A stretch of DNA of 64,000 nt. Origin: Ruminococcus sp. UBA3767 (GTDB lineage Bacteria; Bacillota; Clostridia; Oscillospirales; Ruminococcaceae). A program made the translations under genes and the position numbers. Below, one piece after another: positions 42,545 through 50,778 of the stretch (positions within the stretch are counted from its first letter, which is position 1; every line of letters starts with the position of its first letter). Below the pieces are notes generated by a model that was given only the letters and a program-made list of their open reading frames with translations, did no database searches and was not told the origin of the DNA. The DNA is taken from NCBI GenBank assembly GCA_002371625.1, contig DFFV01000091.1:1-64000 (forward strand). Direction: 5' to 3'.

Positions 42545-42975
42545 TGGGTATTATTATCTGCGGTATATTCATTATTGAAACGGCTTCTTGAAAATGAGCC
42601 GAGGACACCGTTCACAAATGAAACGTCAGGAGCCAGCGCATAGCTCTGTGTGAGAGAAACCGCTTCGCTAATAGCAACGTTTACAGGTACTCTGTCATCG
42701 TACATAGCTTCATATATAGCAATACGCAATACAGCAAGATTTACCTTCGGGATCCTGCTGACTGCTCTTTTATCGCTGAACTGCGCAATTATAGCGTCAA
42801 GCTCATCAGCCTTGTCAAACACTTCTCTGACCAGCTTTTCAGCTTCTTCATCAAAATCAAAGTCATCAACTGCTCTGGCAGCTTCAAAAATATCCTCGAG
42901 AGGATCATCACGAAACAGCTTTTCAAATGAAAGCAGGAACGCAGCCTCTCTGATCTGTCGTCTTGATGCCGACAC
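42541..42975 (-). CDS. nusB: Transcription antitermination factor NusB
   Basis: A 144-residue all-helical protein that binds boxA RNA with NusE. It begins with SRRQIREAAFLLSFEKLF and ends with VPVNVAISEAVSLTQSYALAPDVSFVNGVLGSF, the diagnostic C-terminal helix. Start chosen as GTG at 42975, 9 bp after AAAGGA. The frame extends upstream to 43029 but without a ribosome site. Confidence 0.94.
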   Translation of the reverse strand: MSASRRQIREAAFLLSFEKLFRDDPLEDIFEAARAVDDFDFDEEAEKLVREVFDKADELDAIIAQFSDKRAVSRIPKVNLAVLRIAIYEAMYDDRVPVNVAISEAVSLTQSYALAPDVSFVNGVLGSFSRSRFNNEYTADNNTQ

Positions 42976-43037
42976 AAAAACACATCCTTTATTTATCACA
43001 ATACAGCACAAAGCTGACCTTTGCAGCAAAGCAAAAG

Positions 43038-43397
43038 TCAGACAGCATCTTCATCAATGTGCACACCGCACACGTTAATATTCACCCTTGCAACAGTAAG
43101 ACCGAGCATATTCTGGATAGAACTCTTTACCTTATCCTGAACTGCTTCGCATACAGCAACTGCTTTAGAGCCTTTTTCAAGTATAACCCCGATGGTTACG
43201 GAGATAACATCATCAACAAGTCCTATACGGATGTTGCCGAAATTCTCCTGCTTGAGCCAGATCTGCCTTGGTGTTTTCATAACTGGAGCTACACTATAAA
43301 CTCCTTCAGACTCATTTATGCAGTTGACGATTATCTGTGCGATAACATCCTGGCTGATATGCAGAGATTTTTCAACAGTATCGTTATTCTTTATCAT
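43038..43397 (-). CDS. Asp23/Gls24 family envelope stress response protein
   Basis: A 119-residue protein of the Asp23/YqhY type: LHISQDVIAQIIVNCINESEGVYSVAP, then DVISVTIGVILEKGSKAVAVCEAVQDKVKSSIQNMLGLTVARVNINVCGV. YqhY lies before nusB in B. subtilis, where it is linked to acetyl-CoA carboxylase control. First gene of the long operon ending at recN; strong ribosome site AAGGAGGA. Confidence 0.92.
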   Translation of the reverse strand: MIKNNDTVEKSLHISQDVIAQIIVNCINESEGVYSVAPVMKTPRQIWLKQENFGNIRIGLVDDVISVTIGVILEKGSKAVAVCEAVQDKVKSSIQNMLGLTVARVNINVCGVHIDEDAV

Positions 43398-43448
43398 AGT
43401 TGTGATCCTCCTTGTTTCAACATTAGATCGCTAAAATGATCGGGAACA

Positions 43449-43475
43449 ACAGGTGCGGTGACCGGCTGCACCTGT
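43449..43475 (-). promoter_or_regulatory. Leader hairpin before the Asp23 gene
   Basis: ACAGGTGC / GCACCTGT stem between the promoter and the first gene, not followed by a T run; may be regulatory or stabilising. Confidence 0.35.
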
Positions 43476-43496
43476 ATTCCGTCTATAATTATAATC

Positions 43497-43525
43497 AGTA
43501 TAACACATTTTATAGAAACTTACAA
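43497..43525 (-). promoter_or_regulatory. Sigma-A promoter of the Asp23-nusB-...-recN operon
   Basis: Minus-strand TTGTAA, 17-bp spacer, TATACT. Confidence 0.72.
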
Positions 43526-43621
43526 GTGTTTTTTCTGATTTTTTGCAAGGAGCATCGATCTTTTTCGAGAATTGCTGTAATTATCTGTAATCAGAACTAT
43601 ACAGACAGGCTGAATCGCAGT

Positions 43622-44173
43622 TTATGTAACATCGAAGATCCTGATATTCTCATTGGGGACAGATACCTCGGAAAGCAGGATATCCTTTATTTTGGCGGCT
43701 TCACTTGCAAGCAATCCGTCCTTGGCCTCGGTTTTTACAACTACATTGGCATTTTTGCCGTCAAGGTAAACAACGCAGTCCTTAAAGCCTGCCGCTTTAA
43801 CAAGACTTTCGACCTTTGACTCTGTTTCCATAAGGCCTGTCATTGTCTGAGCCTGCTGAGATGCAGTCTTTCTTTCTTCTTCTGTTGCATCTCCGCCGCC
43901 GATTATCGTTTTCAGTGTCTGTATAGCCTCATCTCTTGAAGTGGTCCTGTCGATACGGGCCTTTGCAAAATAGTCGCCCTGGGCAGTGGTATCCTTGCTG
44001 ACCAGCTGGCTTTCGCCGTAATTTACGGACTGATTCTTTACAACATCAGTAGCTTTTATCTTTCCGCCCGATGAAGAATAGGCATAGTTGATGTATATTG
44101 CCAATCCCAGAACAAGAGTTATTCCTGCTAACAGTATCTGTTTTTTACCGATGATAAGTGTTGGTTTTTTCAT
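43622..44173 (-). CDS. spoIIIAH: Stage III sporulation protein AH
   Basis: A 183-residue protein with one N-terminal membrane helix (about 12-32) and an intermembrane-space domain related to type III secretion ring proteins. In sporulation it binds SpoIIQ to form the mother cell-forespore channel. Seen: GDYFAKARIDRTTSRDEAIQTLKTIIGGGDATEEERKTA and the C-terminal VKTEAKDGLLASEAAKIKDILLSEVSVPNENIRI. Last gene of the spoIIIA operon. Confidence 0.94.
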   Translation of the reverse strand: MKKPTLIIGKKQILLAGITLVLGLAIYINYAYSSSGGKIKATDVVKNQSVNYGESQLVSKDTTAQGDYFAKARIDRTTSRDEAIQTLKTIIGGGDATEEERKTASQQAQTMTGLMETESKVESLVKAAGFKDCVVYLDGKNANVVVKTEAKDGLLASEAAKIKDILLSEVSVPNENIRIFDVT

Positions 44174-44192
44174 TGCTGGTTACCTCTCTTTT

Positions 44193-44753
44193 TTAGTTTT
44201 TGCCCTCGACACATATCTTGCCGTAGGGCAGATCAAGTGCTGTTGAAACAGCTTTGATTACTCGCTCTTTTACTGTTACATCTCCACCTCCTCGACAGAC
44301 AACTACTGCACCGGTGATCTTGGGATAGATTATTTTTCTTAGTAAAGCCTGCTTATCGCCGGTATTATCAAGTATCATTATCTCGTTTTCGGTCCTTTCA
44401 TTGGAACCGTTGGAGCTGTACTCCTGATCTCTTTGCGTGTTTTCTGCAAAAATGTATTCCCGGGTGCCTTCAATGGAAAGCATAACACTGCAATCGCTTA
44501 CCCCGTCGATATTATTCAGGATATATTCAAGCTCGGCTTTTACATTTTCCCTGAAATCATCTGCGTTATCATCATCGCTGACAGTTGCTCTCTTATCTGT
44601 CTTTTCCGCTTTGGTGCTTTCTTTTTCATTCCCGAAAATGCTGCCTGAAAAAGCTATCAGCAGCATCCCTGCTATGCCAAGAGCTATTATCAGCCTGAGT
44701 GAGTTCTTTGAACAAAAGAGCTTGTTTAACGGTTGTTTTAATGCTTTTATCAA
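44193..44753 (-). CDS. spoIIIAG: Stage III sporulation protein AG
   Basis: A 186-residue membrane-anchored ring protein of the feeding-tube channel. One helix at about 17-36, then AELEYILNNIDGVSDCSVMLSIEGTREYIFAENTQ and KITGAVVVCRGGGDVTVKERVIKAVSTALDLPYGKICV, typical SpoIIIAG. Start is TTG at 44753 after AGGTGA, overlapping the spoIIIAF stop. Confidence 0.94.
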   Translation of the reverse strand: MIKALKQPLNKLFCSKNSLRLIIALGIAGMLLIAFSGSIFGNEKESTKAEKTDKRATVSDDDNADDFRENVKAELEYILNNIDGVSDCSVMLSIEGTREYIFAENTQRDQEYSSNGSNERTENEIMILDNTGDKQALLRKIIYPKITGAVVVCRGGGDVTVKERVIKAVSTALDLPYGKICVEGKN

Positions 44754-45223
44754 CTGTTGTCACCTGCGTTTACTACGATTTGTGCTTTTGGCAGTTCCTT
44801 TGAGATTATATTTCTGATTTTTTCGGCGTTTCCCGATGATGTCACTGTTACTTTTTTGATATCTATCTGATTATATTCATCAAGCTCGGCATTTATTACA
44901 ACACAAGAACAGCCGATGTTATTCTGCATGAGTTTTTCTTTTAAATATTCCCCCACTTTGTTGTCCACCTCTTTAAGAATGGTCTCGCTGCTGTATTTGC
45001 CTATATCGTTCTTAACTGTCGAGTCATAGCTCAAAGACATATCGTTGAGCCTTAATCTGAAGTCGCTGTTCATAAAGGGTGAAACCACGACAAGTATCAA
45101 CACAAGTCCGACAACGGTATCAAGCTGCTTTTTCATACTCCCCTCAGGTGCGCAGATATCCGCTGCTGTGCTTATAACGCCTATAACAGCAGCCGCATAG
45201 ATCATAGATCTTACTATATCCAT
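44750..45223 (-). CDS. spoIIIAF: Stage III sporulation protein AF
   Basis: A 157-residue protein with two N-terminal membrane helices and a small soluble C-terminal domain (IDIKKVTVTSSGNAEKIRNIISKELP...AQIVVNAGD). GGAGGT precedes ATG at 45223. One base separates it from spoIIIAE. Confidence 0.93.
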   Translation of the reverse strand: MDIVRSMIYAAAVIGVISTAADICAPEGSMKKQLDTVVGLVLILVVVSPFMNSDFRLRLNDMSLSYDSTVKNDIGKYSSETILKEVDNKVGEYLKEKLMQNNIGCSCVVINAELDEYNQIDIKKVTVTSSGNAEKIRNIISKELPKAQIVVNAGDNS

Positions 45224-46369
45224 TTAACCTCCCAGATTGAATGCAGTCATCATGAGCACGGTCGTTGCGATAGTAAATATAAGGGCGTAGGCGATTATTA
45301 TGCTCATTGCAATAGAAAGCACAGAGTTCACACTGCTGAGAAATGCCGAGTTCTTGCTTTGTCCGAATATATCATTGACCAACTTTGCAAGAAACACGGA
45401 AAACTTGATAGCAAGGATAGAAAGCAAAGGTTTTGCAATTATCAGCACAAGCACGATAATACCTATACTGCCGACTGTCGTTCTGAGCATACCGAGGCTG
45501 CCCTTAACGGTAGAATACGCTTCCGAAACGGAATTGCCGATAAACGGGATAAAGCTCGAAGCTGTGAACTTTATCGCTTTTGAGGCGATACTGTCCGCAG
45601 AAGCGCCGACAATGCCCTGAATGGTCATAAGTCCTGTGAAAGCGGTCATTATAAGACCGAGCAAAAATATAACACCTTTTTTGATGCTGTTAGCTACGTC
45701 CTTGAAGTCAAGATGAGGATTAAGGCACGAAACAAGCGTTATACCGAGGATAAGGCTTAAAAACGGCATCAGTATTTTTGTTGCAATAAGTCCCATTCCC
45801 TCGCAGACAAGCAGCATAACAGCAAGGTAGCCGTTTGCTCCGACTATGTTCCCGCCTGCAACGGTTATTCCCGCAAATACGGGAAGATACGAAGCAAGAT
45901 ATGTATTCATCGAACTTACGGATTCTTTTACGGTAACAAGGCTGTCTCTTACGCAATCTGTAATAATCATCACGGTGCAGATAAGACAGAGTATTTCAAG
46001 TATCCTTTCAAAGCTGCCGTCGGAATTGCACAGAGAGTGTATAAGCACTCCCAGCAGGCTTACTGCTATCATTTTGCCAAGCAGGATAAACGGTGAACGC
46101 AGGGCACTTGTAAAATAAGAAATTGCCTTTTCTATGACACCCTTTGGCTCGATCTTTCCAAGTCCTTCGGCTTTGCCTGCTTTTATGCCCTCATCTTCAA
46201 GTGTTTTACCTATATCCTGCGGGACTGAGCCGGTGAGCTTTTTCTGGATAGAGCTTGTAATGGAATCTATATCTGTCGTTTCTTCCTGCGCAAAGGCGGC
46301 AGGCGCAGCAAACAGCATAAAAATCAACATTGCCAATATCGCTGACAGCCTTTTTAATATATCTTTCAT
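45224..46369 (-). CDS. spoIIIAE: Stage III sporulation protein AE
   Basis: A 381-residue polytopic protein with a signal peptide-like start (LSAILAMLIFMLFAAPAAFAQ), a periplasm-like stretch and about eight helices. It includes MTAFTGLMTIQGIVGASADSIASKAIKFTASSFIPFIGNSVSEAYSTV, a highly conserved SpoIIIAE block. Export-gate-like part of the complex. Confidence 0.95.
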   Translation of the reverse strand: MKDILKRLSAILAMLIFMLFAAPAAFAQEETTDIDSITSSIQKKLTGSVPQDIGKTLEDEGIKAGKAEGLGKIEPKGVIEKAISYFTSALRSPFILLGKMIAVSLLGVLIHSLCNSDGSFERILEILCLICTVMIITDCVRDSLVTVKESVSSMNTYLASYLPVFAGITVAGGNIVGANGYLAVMLLVCEGMGLIATKILMPFLSLILGITLVSCLNPHLDFKDVANSIKKGVIFLLGLIMTAFTGLMTIQGIVGASADSIASKAIKFTASSFIPFIGNSVSEAYSTVKGSLGMLRTTVGSIGIIVLVLIIAKPLLSILAIKFSVFLAKLVNDIFGQSKNSAFLSSVNSVLSIAMSIIIAYALIFTIATTVLMMTAFNLGG

Positions 46370-46371
46370 TT

Positions 46372-46758
46372 TCAGGCGATAAGTCCTTTCACAAGTGCTG
46401 TAAACGCTTTGAGCAGAGGCATTGATACTACAACGACGGATATTTTTCCCACAAGGATAACCTGAGATGCAATAGTATTCTCTCCGCAGTCCTTACAATA
46501 ATCTGAGGCAAATTTTGATATGTACGCAATTCCAAGGCACTTGAAAATTATTTTTATATATACATCGCTGATCTTTGCCGAGTCAAACAGCGATGATAAA
46601 GCCGACAAAAGCTGTGAGATAAAGCCTGCGGCTGAAATGAACAGCAGAACAGAAACTGCAAGAACAAGCAGCTGCTTTATCTCCCTGTTATCACTTTCTA
46701 CCGCCTTGCAGGCAATTACCGAGGCTATGCAAAAGCCGCAAACAGATATAATATTCAT
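46372..46758 (-). CDS. spoIIIAD: Stage III sporulation protein AD
   Basis: A 128-residue membrane protein with four helices (ICGFCIASVIACKAV; LLVLAVSVLLFISAAGFI; CLGIAYISKFASDYCKDCGENTIASQVILVGKISVVVVSMPLL). The ASDYCKDCGE motif is typical. TGATG overlap with spoIIIAC. Confidence 0.94.
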   Translation of the reverse strand: MNIISVCGFCIASVIACKAVESDNREIKQLLVLAVSVLLFISAAGFISQLLSALSSLFDSAKISDVYIKIIFKCLGIAYISKFASDYCKDCGENTIASQVILVGKISVVVVSMPLLKAFTALVKGLIA

Positions 46759-46955
46759 CAGTTCAGTCCAAATATGTTCTTGATAGTATCAAACAGCTTG
46801 CCTATCTGGTTAACTATCATAAACAGAACAACGATAAGCCCTGCAAGTGTGGTCATCATTGCCTGCTCGTCCCGTTCGGCACGTTTTAGCAGCTGGTTCA
46901 GCACAGCAACGATAATACCTATTGCAGCTATTTTGAATACAAGATCTATATCCAT
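46758..46955 (-). CDS. spoIIIAC: Stage III sporulation protein AC
   Basis: A 65-residue two-helix protein (MDIDLVFKIAAIGIIVAVLN; MMTTLAGLIVVLFMIVNQIG). Start at 46955 gives the family's length; AAAAGGA is 9 bp upstream, while the ATG at 46964 touches it. Confidence 0.93.
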   Translation of the reverse strand: MDIDLVFKIAAIGIIVAVLNQLLKRAERDEQAMMTTLAGLIVVLFMIVNQIGKLFDTIKNIFGLN

Positions 46956-46969
46956 TGGCTTCATTCCTT

Positions 46970-47464
46970 TTAAATCATCATTACTGCGGCAAAAGCGCCT
47001 GCTAATGCGCCGAGCTTGCATAGAACACAATAGCGCTTTTTGTAGCTTTCTTCAACACGGATAAGTTCACGCCTTTCTCTTTCAGCTGCAAGCCGTGCAT
47101 AAGCACACTGCCCATTTATATCGCTCGTGCCAAAGGCAGTGAAAAAGTCAAGCAGATTTCTTTCCGACTCGTCCGAACCTGTCCGGTTTTTGCTTTTTAT
47201 AACCGAAATAATATAAGAGCGTGTATCTACGAGATTATCGGGGATATAAAGAAAATCAAGCTGTGAAAGATCACCGATACAGGAAAGCCTTTGAACAAGC
47301 TCCTCAAGCGTAAGCATTGAGTATTCAAACAGGATAGCAGAATGTTCATAAAGCATAAGCAGCTTTTTGTGCATTTCAAGTCTTTTCAGATAAACGCTCC
47401 CTAATTGTCTTCCGCAGAGCGCCCCTGACAAAACGAGCAGTGCCGTGCCAATTACAGCAAGCAT
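46970..47464 (-). CDS. spoIIIAB: Stage III sporulation protein AB
   Basis: A 164-residue protein with N- and C-terminal membrane helices and a helical middle (YLKRLEMHKKLLMLYEHSAILFEYSMLTLEELVQRLS), GspF-like. It overlaps the spoIIIAA end by 13 bp. Confidence 0.92.
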   Translation of the reverse strand: MLAVIGTALLVLSGALCGRQLGSVYLKRLEMHKKLLMLYEHSAILFEYSMLTLEELVQRLSCIGDLSQLDFLYIPDNLVDTRSYIISVIKSKNRTGSDESERNLLDFFTAFGTSDINGQCAYARLAAERERRELIRVEESYKKRYCVLCKLGALAGAFAAVMMI

Positions 47465-48414
47465 TTTTTATGCTCCGAAAGGTGCTTGTCAAAGCTGCCG
47501 CTGTCAATTAAATTTCCGCAGTTTATGCCTGTGCCAAGGACGGCGTAGCTTTCAAATGCTTTCATTTTGAGCAGCTTGCGTATAACAGGCTTTTGCGCTG
47601 CCCTTTCGGCTGAAGCGCTGTGGCAGGAAGCTATCAGCTTGACTCCGCTGCAAAGTGCGTATTCAAGGGCTTTGTAGTCTTCCCTGCTGCCTATCTCATC
47701 ACAGATCAGATATGACGGCGACATTACCCTGACCGCTGTCATTATGCCGTCGAAACGGGAATAAGAGGAAAACACATCAGTCTTTGAGCCAATATCGTTC
47801 TGCGGCTTGCCGTTATAGACGGCAGCTATCTCATTGCGCTCATCAACGATACTTGTGGTGTATTCGTTCCCTACACGCCTTGCGATATCTCTCAAAACAG
47901 TGGTTTTTCCGCTGCAAGGCGGTCCTATAAGCAGCAGGCTTGAAGGCTGCTCGGTGAACAAGGCGGAAAACAGCTTATCTGAACAGCCTTTCACCTCACG
48001 GCCGAGCCTGATATTTATGCTGCTTATATCCTTCAATGTCTTTACGCTGTGAGAAGTATCATTCTCTTTTACGGCAGTACCGCAAAATCCTATCCTGCTG
48101 CCGCCGCTGACGGTTATGTACCCTTGTGATATCTCACGCTGAAAGCTGTGGACTGAGTTCTTTAATGCAAGACGATAGGTATATTCGATATCCTCTTTTG
48201 TAACTTCAAGGGCGCTTTCGCAGGAATTGCTCAATGTGCCGCTTTGAGAGAGAAAAAACTCCTTTGAAAAAGCGCTTAGCGTCAGATTTCTGCCAAGCCT
48301 TAAACGTATCTCGCTTATTCTTTCAAGTTCATAGCGTTCAACAGAAGATATCACCGCACAAATGCGTGGCGAAAGGTATTTTTTTACTTCTTCGAGCCTG
48401 TTTATCGTGTTCAT
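47452..48414 (-). CDS. spoIIIAA: Stage III sporulation protein AA (ATPase)
   Basis: A 320-residue secretion-type ATPase. Walker A is LLIGPPCSGKTTVLRDIAR, followed by SIVDERNEIAAVYNG and VMSPSYLICDEIGSREDYKALEYAL (Walker B). N-terminal ring domain contains RLGRNLTL and FCGTAVKEN. It powers the mother cell-forespore channel. A sigma-E-type promoter lies upstream. Confidence 0.95.
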   Translation of the reverse strand: MNTINRLEEVKKYLSPRICAVISSVERYELERISEIRLRLGRNLTLSAFSKEFFLSQSGTLSNSCESALEVTKEDIEYTYRLALKNSVHSFQREISQGYITVSGGSRIGFCGTAVKENDTSHSVKTLKDISSINIRLGREVKGCSDKLFSALFTEQPSSLLLIGPPCSGKTTVLRDIARRVGNEYTTSIVDERNEIAAVYNGKPQNDIGSKTDVFSSYSRFDGIMTAVRVMSPSYLICDEIGSREDYKALEYALCSGVKLIASCHSASAERAAQKPVIRKLLKMKAFESYAVLGTGINCGNLIDSGSFDKHLSEHKKCLL

Positions 48415-48443
48415 TCATGCACCGCCTTATCTTGTCCTATAAG

Positions 48444-48472
48444 ATAATATGAGTGCAAAAGGCATAATATTC
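48444..48472 (-). promoter_or_regulatory. Putative sigma-E promoter of the spoIIIA operon
   Basis: Minus-strand GAATATT (-35), 14-bp spacer, CATATTAT (-10), matching the Bacillus sigma-E pattern in sequence and in spacing. About 30 bp upstream of the spoIIIAA start. Confidence 0.7.
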
Positions 48473-48508
48473 TCACAATAAAATGTTAAAAGCATTTGCT
48501 TTTTACTA

Positions 48509-48537
48509 TTGCAATATATGGTGCATTGTGATATAAT
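48509..48537 (+). promoter_or_regulatory. Sigma-A promoter of the MoxR operon
   Basis: TTGCAA (48509-48514), 17-bp spacer, TATAAT (48532-48537). Confidence 0.8.
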
Positions 48538-48586
48538 AATATAAGTATGTATTTAAAAATCGAAAATGACAGGGAGAAAAACAAAT

Positions 48587-49555
48587 ATGGTTAATGAACT
48601 TAATGCTGAACAGAAAAAAGTGCTTGCTTTTTCACAAAGTGTTATCAACGAAGTCAGAAAGGTTGTTATAGGTAAGGACGACATTATCGTTAAGGTACTG
48701 CTGTCTATCCTTGCGGGCGGTCACATTCTTATAGAGGATATACCGGGCGTCGGCAAAACTACGCTTGCTATTGCCCTTTCCAAAGCACTTTCGCTTGATT
48801 ACAAGAGAATGCAGTTCACACCGGACGTTCTTCCTTCGGACGTTACGGGATTCTCTGTACTTGACAAGGACACGCATGAATTCAGATACAAGGAAGGCGC
48901 TGCGATGACTAACCTGTTCCTTGCAGACGAGATAAACAGGACATCTTCAAAGACACAGTCTGCTCTGCTGGAGGTAATGGAAGAAGGCAGAGTTACAGTT
49001 GACGGAGTTGCACACAAGGTGCCCGATCCCTACATAGTTATCGCTACACAGAACCCGATGGGCTCGATAGGAACACAGAATCTTCCCGAATCGCAGCTTG
49101 ACAGATTCCTTGTAAGGCTGACTATGGGCTACCCATCGTTTGAAAGTGAGATAAATATGCTCAAATCAAAAAACACCAATGTTTCCACCGATGCGGTGAA
49201 TGGTGTTGTGACTAAAACCGATATTATACAGGCAAAGAAAACTGTTGATGATATTTACGTTTCCGATGAAGTGCTTGGTTACATCGCTTCACTCTCAAAT
49301 GCTACGAGAAACAACAACTACATTAAGCTCGGCCTATCCCCGAGAGGTTCTATCGCACTGCTGAAGATATGCAAGGCTACCGCTCTTTTAAAAGGCAGAG
49401 ATTATGTAATCCCCGATGATGTGCTTTACTGCTTTGAAGACGTTGTTATGCACAGACTGGTATTTGAATCAAAGGCTAAGCTGAACGGACTGACTCACGC
49501 ACAGATACTGCAAAGCGTGATCTCGGGTGTGCAGGTGCCAAGGATAAACAGATAA
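48587..49555 (+). CDS. MoxR family AAA+ ATPase
   Basis: A 322-residue AAA+ ATPase. Walker A is EDIPGVGKTTLAIALS, followed by RMQFTPDVLPSDVTGFS, Walker B FLADEINRTSSKTQSALLEVMEE, sensor FVIATQNPMGS and the lid LSPRGSIALLKICKA. MoxR proteins act as chaperones for assembling complexes, usually beside DUF58 and transglutaminase proteins as here. Start at 48587 (GGGAGAAAAACAAAT upstream); an ATG at 48566 is less likely. Confidence 0.94.
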   Translation: MVNELNAEQKKVLAFSQSVINEVRKVVIGKDDIIVKVLLSILAGGHILIEDIPGVGKTTLAIALSKALSLDYKRMQFTPDVLPSDVTGFSVLDKDTHEFRYKEGAAMTNLFLADEINRTSSKTQSALLEVMEEGRVTVDGVAHKVPDPYIVIATQNPMGSIGTQNLPESQLDRFLVRLTMGYPSFESEINMLKSKNTNVSTDAVNGVVTKTDIIQAKKTVDDIYVSDEVLGYIASLSNATRNNNYIKLGLSPRGSIALLKICKATALLKGRDYVIPDDVLYCFEDVVMHRLVFESKAKLNGLTHAQILQSVISGVQVPRINR

Positions 49556-49575
49556 AAGATAAGAAAGGATAACAA

Positions 49576-50757
49576 ATGCTTTTTGTTTACTTGATACTGG
49601 TTGCTATATCGGTATTATTCTATATCATGTATGTCGGTGTTTTCTCGTTTTATCTGATGGTATTTCTTATCACGCTGCCGACAGTTCTGCTGGGTATAAA
49701 CCTTTATCTTTCACGAAAGATCAAGGTCAGCTTTGCATCACCTGTTTTGCAGACCTCGGGGCAAGGTATAGTTCACCCGCAGATAAAGGTCGAAAACCCA
49801 ACGCTGTTCCCTGTTGCAAATCTTGAGATAATCATTGAGCATTGCAGTGCTGTCGGATCGGGAAGCAATGCTACAAAGATATACACCCCGATACTTCCCA
49901 AAGAGAACCAGCTGATGACGCTCAATGTCGCTTCGCTTCATCTGGGTTCGATAAATATGAAGATAAAGCGCTGCCGTGTTTACGATATACTAAGGCTTTT
50001 CAAGCTAAGGCTCAGAGGCAGGGACAATAAGAACACACTTAAGGACTGCGTTATATTTATTCTTCCGCCTTACATAAGAATGGAAAACATAGTTACCGAT
50101 TACACGGGGCTTGGAATTGAAACGGACGAATACTCTCCCGATAAAAAAGGCGATGATCCATCGCAGATATTCGATATTCACCAATATATCGAGGGCGACA
50201 AGCCCAACAGGATACACTGGAAGCTATCGGCCAAGCAGGATGAGATAATGGTCAAGGACTATTCTCTTATGACTACTTATGCGATACATATTTTTGTTAA
50301 CCTGAACACAAATAACGCAGACAGCTATGATGCGATGATATCAAGCGTTGCCGCTATATCCATGCTGCTGACAGAAAAAAATGTGGCACACACGATAGAA
50401 TGGTTCGATAGCAGGAGCAGCAGCTGTGAAAGCATTAACATAAGGGACGAAGATGACCATTACAACTGCATGGATATGCTGATAAAGTCAAAGACTTATC
50501 ACGATGAGCAAAAGGACATTTATCCGTTTTACGATGATATTGACAAGGCTGTATGCGGACACCTGATAATAGTTTCGGAAAAGCTGAGCGATGATGAGAT
50601 GCACAGCATCGTGAACTCGGGCTACGCTTCAAGATTTTCATTTGCGATACCTTTTGCTGCAAATATGCAGCTGCCCGAACCACCTTCGGACAACGCTGTT
50701 ATAATACCTGTCAGCAGAAATCAGGTCGCACAGTCATTTAATGATATAGTATTTTAG
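49576..50757 (+). CDS. DUF58 domain-containing protein
   Basis: A 393-residue protein with two N-terminal membrane helices (about 2-40), then a beta-rich region and the DUF58 core YSPDKKGDDPSQIFDIHQYIEGDKPNRIHWKLSAKQDEIMVKDYS. DUF58 proteins are von Willebrand A-like partners of MoxR ATPases. It follows moxR by 20 bp and precedes the transglutaminase gene. Confidence 0.92.
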   Translation: MLFVYLILVAISVLFYIMYVGVFSFYLMVFLITLPTVLLGINLYLSRKIKVSFASPVLQTSGQGIVHPQIKVENPTLFPVANLEIIIEHCSAVGSGSNATKIYTPILPKENQLMTLNVASLHLGSINMKIKRCRVYDILRLFKLRLRGRDNKNTLKDCVIFILPPYIRMENIVTDYTGLGIETDEYSPDKKGDDPSQIFDIHQYIEGDKPNRIHWKLSAKQDEIMVKDYSLMTTYAIHIFVNLNTNNADSYDAMISSVAAISMLLTEKNVAHTIEWFDSRSSSCESINIRDEDDHYNCMDMLIKSKTYHDEQKDIYPFYDDIDKAVCGHLIIVSEKLSDDEMHSIVNSGYASRFSFAIPFAANMQLPEPPSDNAVIIPVSRNQVAQSFNDIVF

Positions 50758-50778
50758 TTTCTTCGGAGAAGTTATAAG

